The notes under the pieces: model-generated
The model's database searches: none
What the model saw: only the letters and a program-made list of their open reading frames with translations
What the model was told of the DNA's origin: nothing
Shown: positions 62,548 to 64,000 of the stretch, one piece after another
How the letters are laid out: the number at the start of each line of letters is the position of its first letter
Numbering within the stretch: the first letter of the stretch is position 1
DNA from: an uncultured Alphaproteobacteria bacterium
Lineage (GTDB): Bacteria; Pseudomonadota; Alphaproteobacteria; Paracaedibacterales; CAITNM01
Length of the DNA stretch: 64,000 bases
Assembly: GCA_903893805.1 (NCBI GenBank)
Contig: CAITNM010000001.1
Span: 1-64,000 of the forward strand
Reading direction: 5' to 3'
Position numbers and translations under genes: made by a program

Positions 62548-64000
62548 TTAAATATCCCCCACACAAACCCAGACTTCTGGATTCTCGACAGGTAAAATTG
62601 CTCCCGTCTGGCTTTCCTTAAAGTGGGTTGGCAATAGGCTCTTCATTATCATCTTCCCAGCTTCAGGGTCTTCCCCGGCTGGGATCTCCATGTCCTCCAC
62701 ACACATCACCCCATATTTGCTGTTAGCGCCTGCGGTAAGGTTTTTATCCATGTTGAATTTGATAAAACCTTTAGTCATAAGAACCTTAAGACGTCTATCA
62801 ATAGTTCTCTCCGCCCCCAATCCTGCCTTACCATCAAAGGCCTCACGAAACTGAGTCGGCGTGTATAAATTGCCCTTAGCGGCCTCATCAAAGATCAACC
62901 GCAGAATTACATCATGACAGCGCTTGCGCTCTGCATCCTGTTTCTCACCATAGTCTTTGCGGACAATCCGCTCTGAAGGCAGCTCCATCTCCTGCCAGCG
63001 GCCATCAAGTTTATCAACTAATTTTGTCGGGATGCTTTTACCATTGCGTAACTCAAACACGAGTTGGCGCATGGCTTGCTTTTCATCAGGACGAAACAGC
63101 AACATGCCTGTCGTATAGAAACTGCGTAGACTCGCCGCACCACTTAAAGTCTGGAAGGGGTCTTCTTCGACCATCTTCTTGGTAATTTTCTTGGTGTGAT
63201 GGGTTAAAATAATTCCGGCTTGAGGATTGACCAGGTGGCGGAGTTTCTCCACCCGATCCTGCAAGAACGCTAGCATTGCGGTGTTGTCATTTTCATTGCC
63301 AGATTTGCCAGGGTCATAAACATTGCGTAAGGGGTCTATCACCAGAATATCAACCTGGTTTGGCTCAAAAAACCGTGTCACTGCCTCATAAACCTTGTCC
63401 ACCCCTCCTTCATCCAACAAAAACCTTACCTGGGGAGTCATTACCAAATTCTGACGGACCAGGGGCAAAAAATTAGGATCAAAAACATCCGCATTGTTCA
63501 GAATGCTCAAGCGCTCCCGTAAATAGTCGTACATGATTTCCGTTTGCAGATAAAAAATCTTCAACGGTCTTGGGGTTGTCATGCCTAAAAATGGTAATCC
63601 TGCGGCTAAATGGGCTAGCCAACTTAACAATAGGTCAGTCTTTCCAACCTTAGGAGCCCCACCAAACACCAGTAAGCCACCCGGGGTGAGAATCCGTGGC
63701 GCTACCCAATCTTGCGGGAAAGGGCTGGGGTCATCGAGTAATTGACCCACTTTGTAAGCGGGTAGCTCAACATTTACACAGGTGGTAGGGTTGATAACTT
63801 CAGCTGGTAACTCAATTCCTTGGGCACAGGCCCCTAGAAAAGCTTTTATATCAATGCCCTCAGCTACAGCATCAGCCGCATCCCAACCTTGGACTTTGTC
63901 TTCGGGAATATTCATGATAGCAAGAGATGCTAATCCCAATCTCTTCATTTGAGCTGTAACCCTGGCCGCATAGTCTTTACCCGGCAGATCATGGTCAGGC
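62548..64000 (-). CDS. phage primase-helicase (TOPRIM + RecA-like ATPase), N-terminus off the window
   Basis: The ATPase half has Walker A GGAPKVGKT, Walker B ILVIDPLRNV and a sensor ILTHHTKK, as in RepA/AAA_25-type hexameric helicases. An ATG at 63948 looks like a start, but the frame stays open to the window edge, reading PDHDLPGKDYAARVTAQ before MKRLGL and then PEDKVQGWDAADAVAEG. This is the end of a TOPRIM primase domain (D-x-D-x-x-G and KGWDAAD), so the gene is partial and encodes a fused primase-helicase. The C-terminus (about 120 residues) holds a winged-helix-like region. Confidence 0.85.
   Translation of the reverse strand, partial: PDHDLPGKDYAARVTAQMKRLGLASLAIMNIPEDKVQGWDAADAVAEGIDIKAFLGACAQGIELPAEVINPTTCVNVELPAYKVGQLLDDPSPFPQDWVAPRILTPGGLLVFGGAPKVGKTDLLLSWLAHLAAGLPFLGMTTPRPLKIFYLQTEIMYDYLRERLSILNNADVFDPNFLPLVRQNLVMTPQVRFLLDEGGVDKVYEAVTRFFEPNQVDILVIDPLRNVYDPGKSGNENDNTAMLAFLQDRVEKLRHLVNPQAGIILTHHTKKITKKMVEEDPFQTLSGAASLRSFYTTGMLLFRPDEKQAMRQLVFELRNGKSIPTKLVDKLDGRWQEMELPSERIVRKDYGEKQDAERKRCHDVILRLIFDEAAKGNLYTPTQFREAFDGKAGLGAERTIDRRLKVLMTKGFIKFNMDKNLTAGANSKYGVMCVEDMEIPAGEDPEAGKMIMKSLLPTHFKESQTGAILPVENPEVWVCVGDI

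Overview
The window reads as part of an AT-rich alphaproteobacterial genome, most likely an intracellular symbiont or parasite of protists (Holosporales / Caedibacter-like). The reasons are AddAB-type rather than RecBCD-type repair proteins, several MFS carriers of the kind common in obligate intracellular bacteria, a cysteine-poor alphaproteobacterial DksA-like protein, a mitochondrial-type alternative oxidase, and above all RebB-family R-body genes, the hallmark of 'killer' Paramecium endosymbionts. This assignment is inference from gene content; no rRNA is present.

Region 1 (about 0.15-9.3 kb) is chromosomal housekeeping: an orphan PAAR protein, rmuC, a 3-hydroxybutyrate dehydrogenase, two MFS transporters, and a reduced addB / addA pair. 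AddA stops right after its last helicase motif. AddB is short and has Asn where the nuclease metal-binding Asp is expected.

Region 2 (about 9.4-28.4 kb) is a loosely packed accessory region rich in stress-type proteins: two BON proteins, KGG repeat protein, DksA-like, Hsp20 (one full length, one truncated), DUF2383-like (two), DUF2795, DUF883-like, alternative oxidase, SemiSWEET, Pcm, MlaC-like and GFA family. Several proteins that are normally cytosolic (cysteine desulfurase, Hsp20, GFA enzyme, possibly Pcm) carry N-terminal signal peptides or lipoboxes here. Two genes are visibly decaying (a HAD phosphatase with an in-frame TGA and a Sel1-like remnant). An HU gene closes the region.

Region 3 (28.5 kb to the right edge) is a prophage. 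It begins at a tRNA-Lys(CTT) 3' remnant, which is one attachment site, next to a tyrosine integrase. The minus-strand late module has the podovirus (P22-like) order from small and large terminase through portal, scaffold and capsid to adaptor, hub, fibre and ejection-type proteins. Beyond a non-coding stretch with three perfect 45-bp tandem repeats lie a RuvC-like nuclease and a five-gene R-body (reb) cluster. A cargo block follows: a rhodanese lipoprotein, secreted proteins, a 2652-residue CdiA/FhaB-like polymorphic toxin with a GIY-YIG-like C-terminus and its immunity gene, a secreted helical-repeat protein and a ProP-like MFS carrier. Phage replication genes (a recombination-associated protein and a TOPRIM/RecA-like primase-helicase) run off the right edge.

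The most interesting reading is that one temperate phage carries both the R-body extrusion apparatus and a large surface or secreted toxin with cognate immunity, a plausible mobile 'killer trait' cassette.
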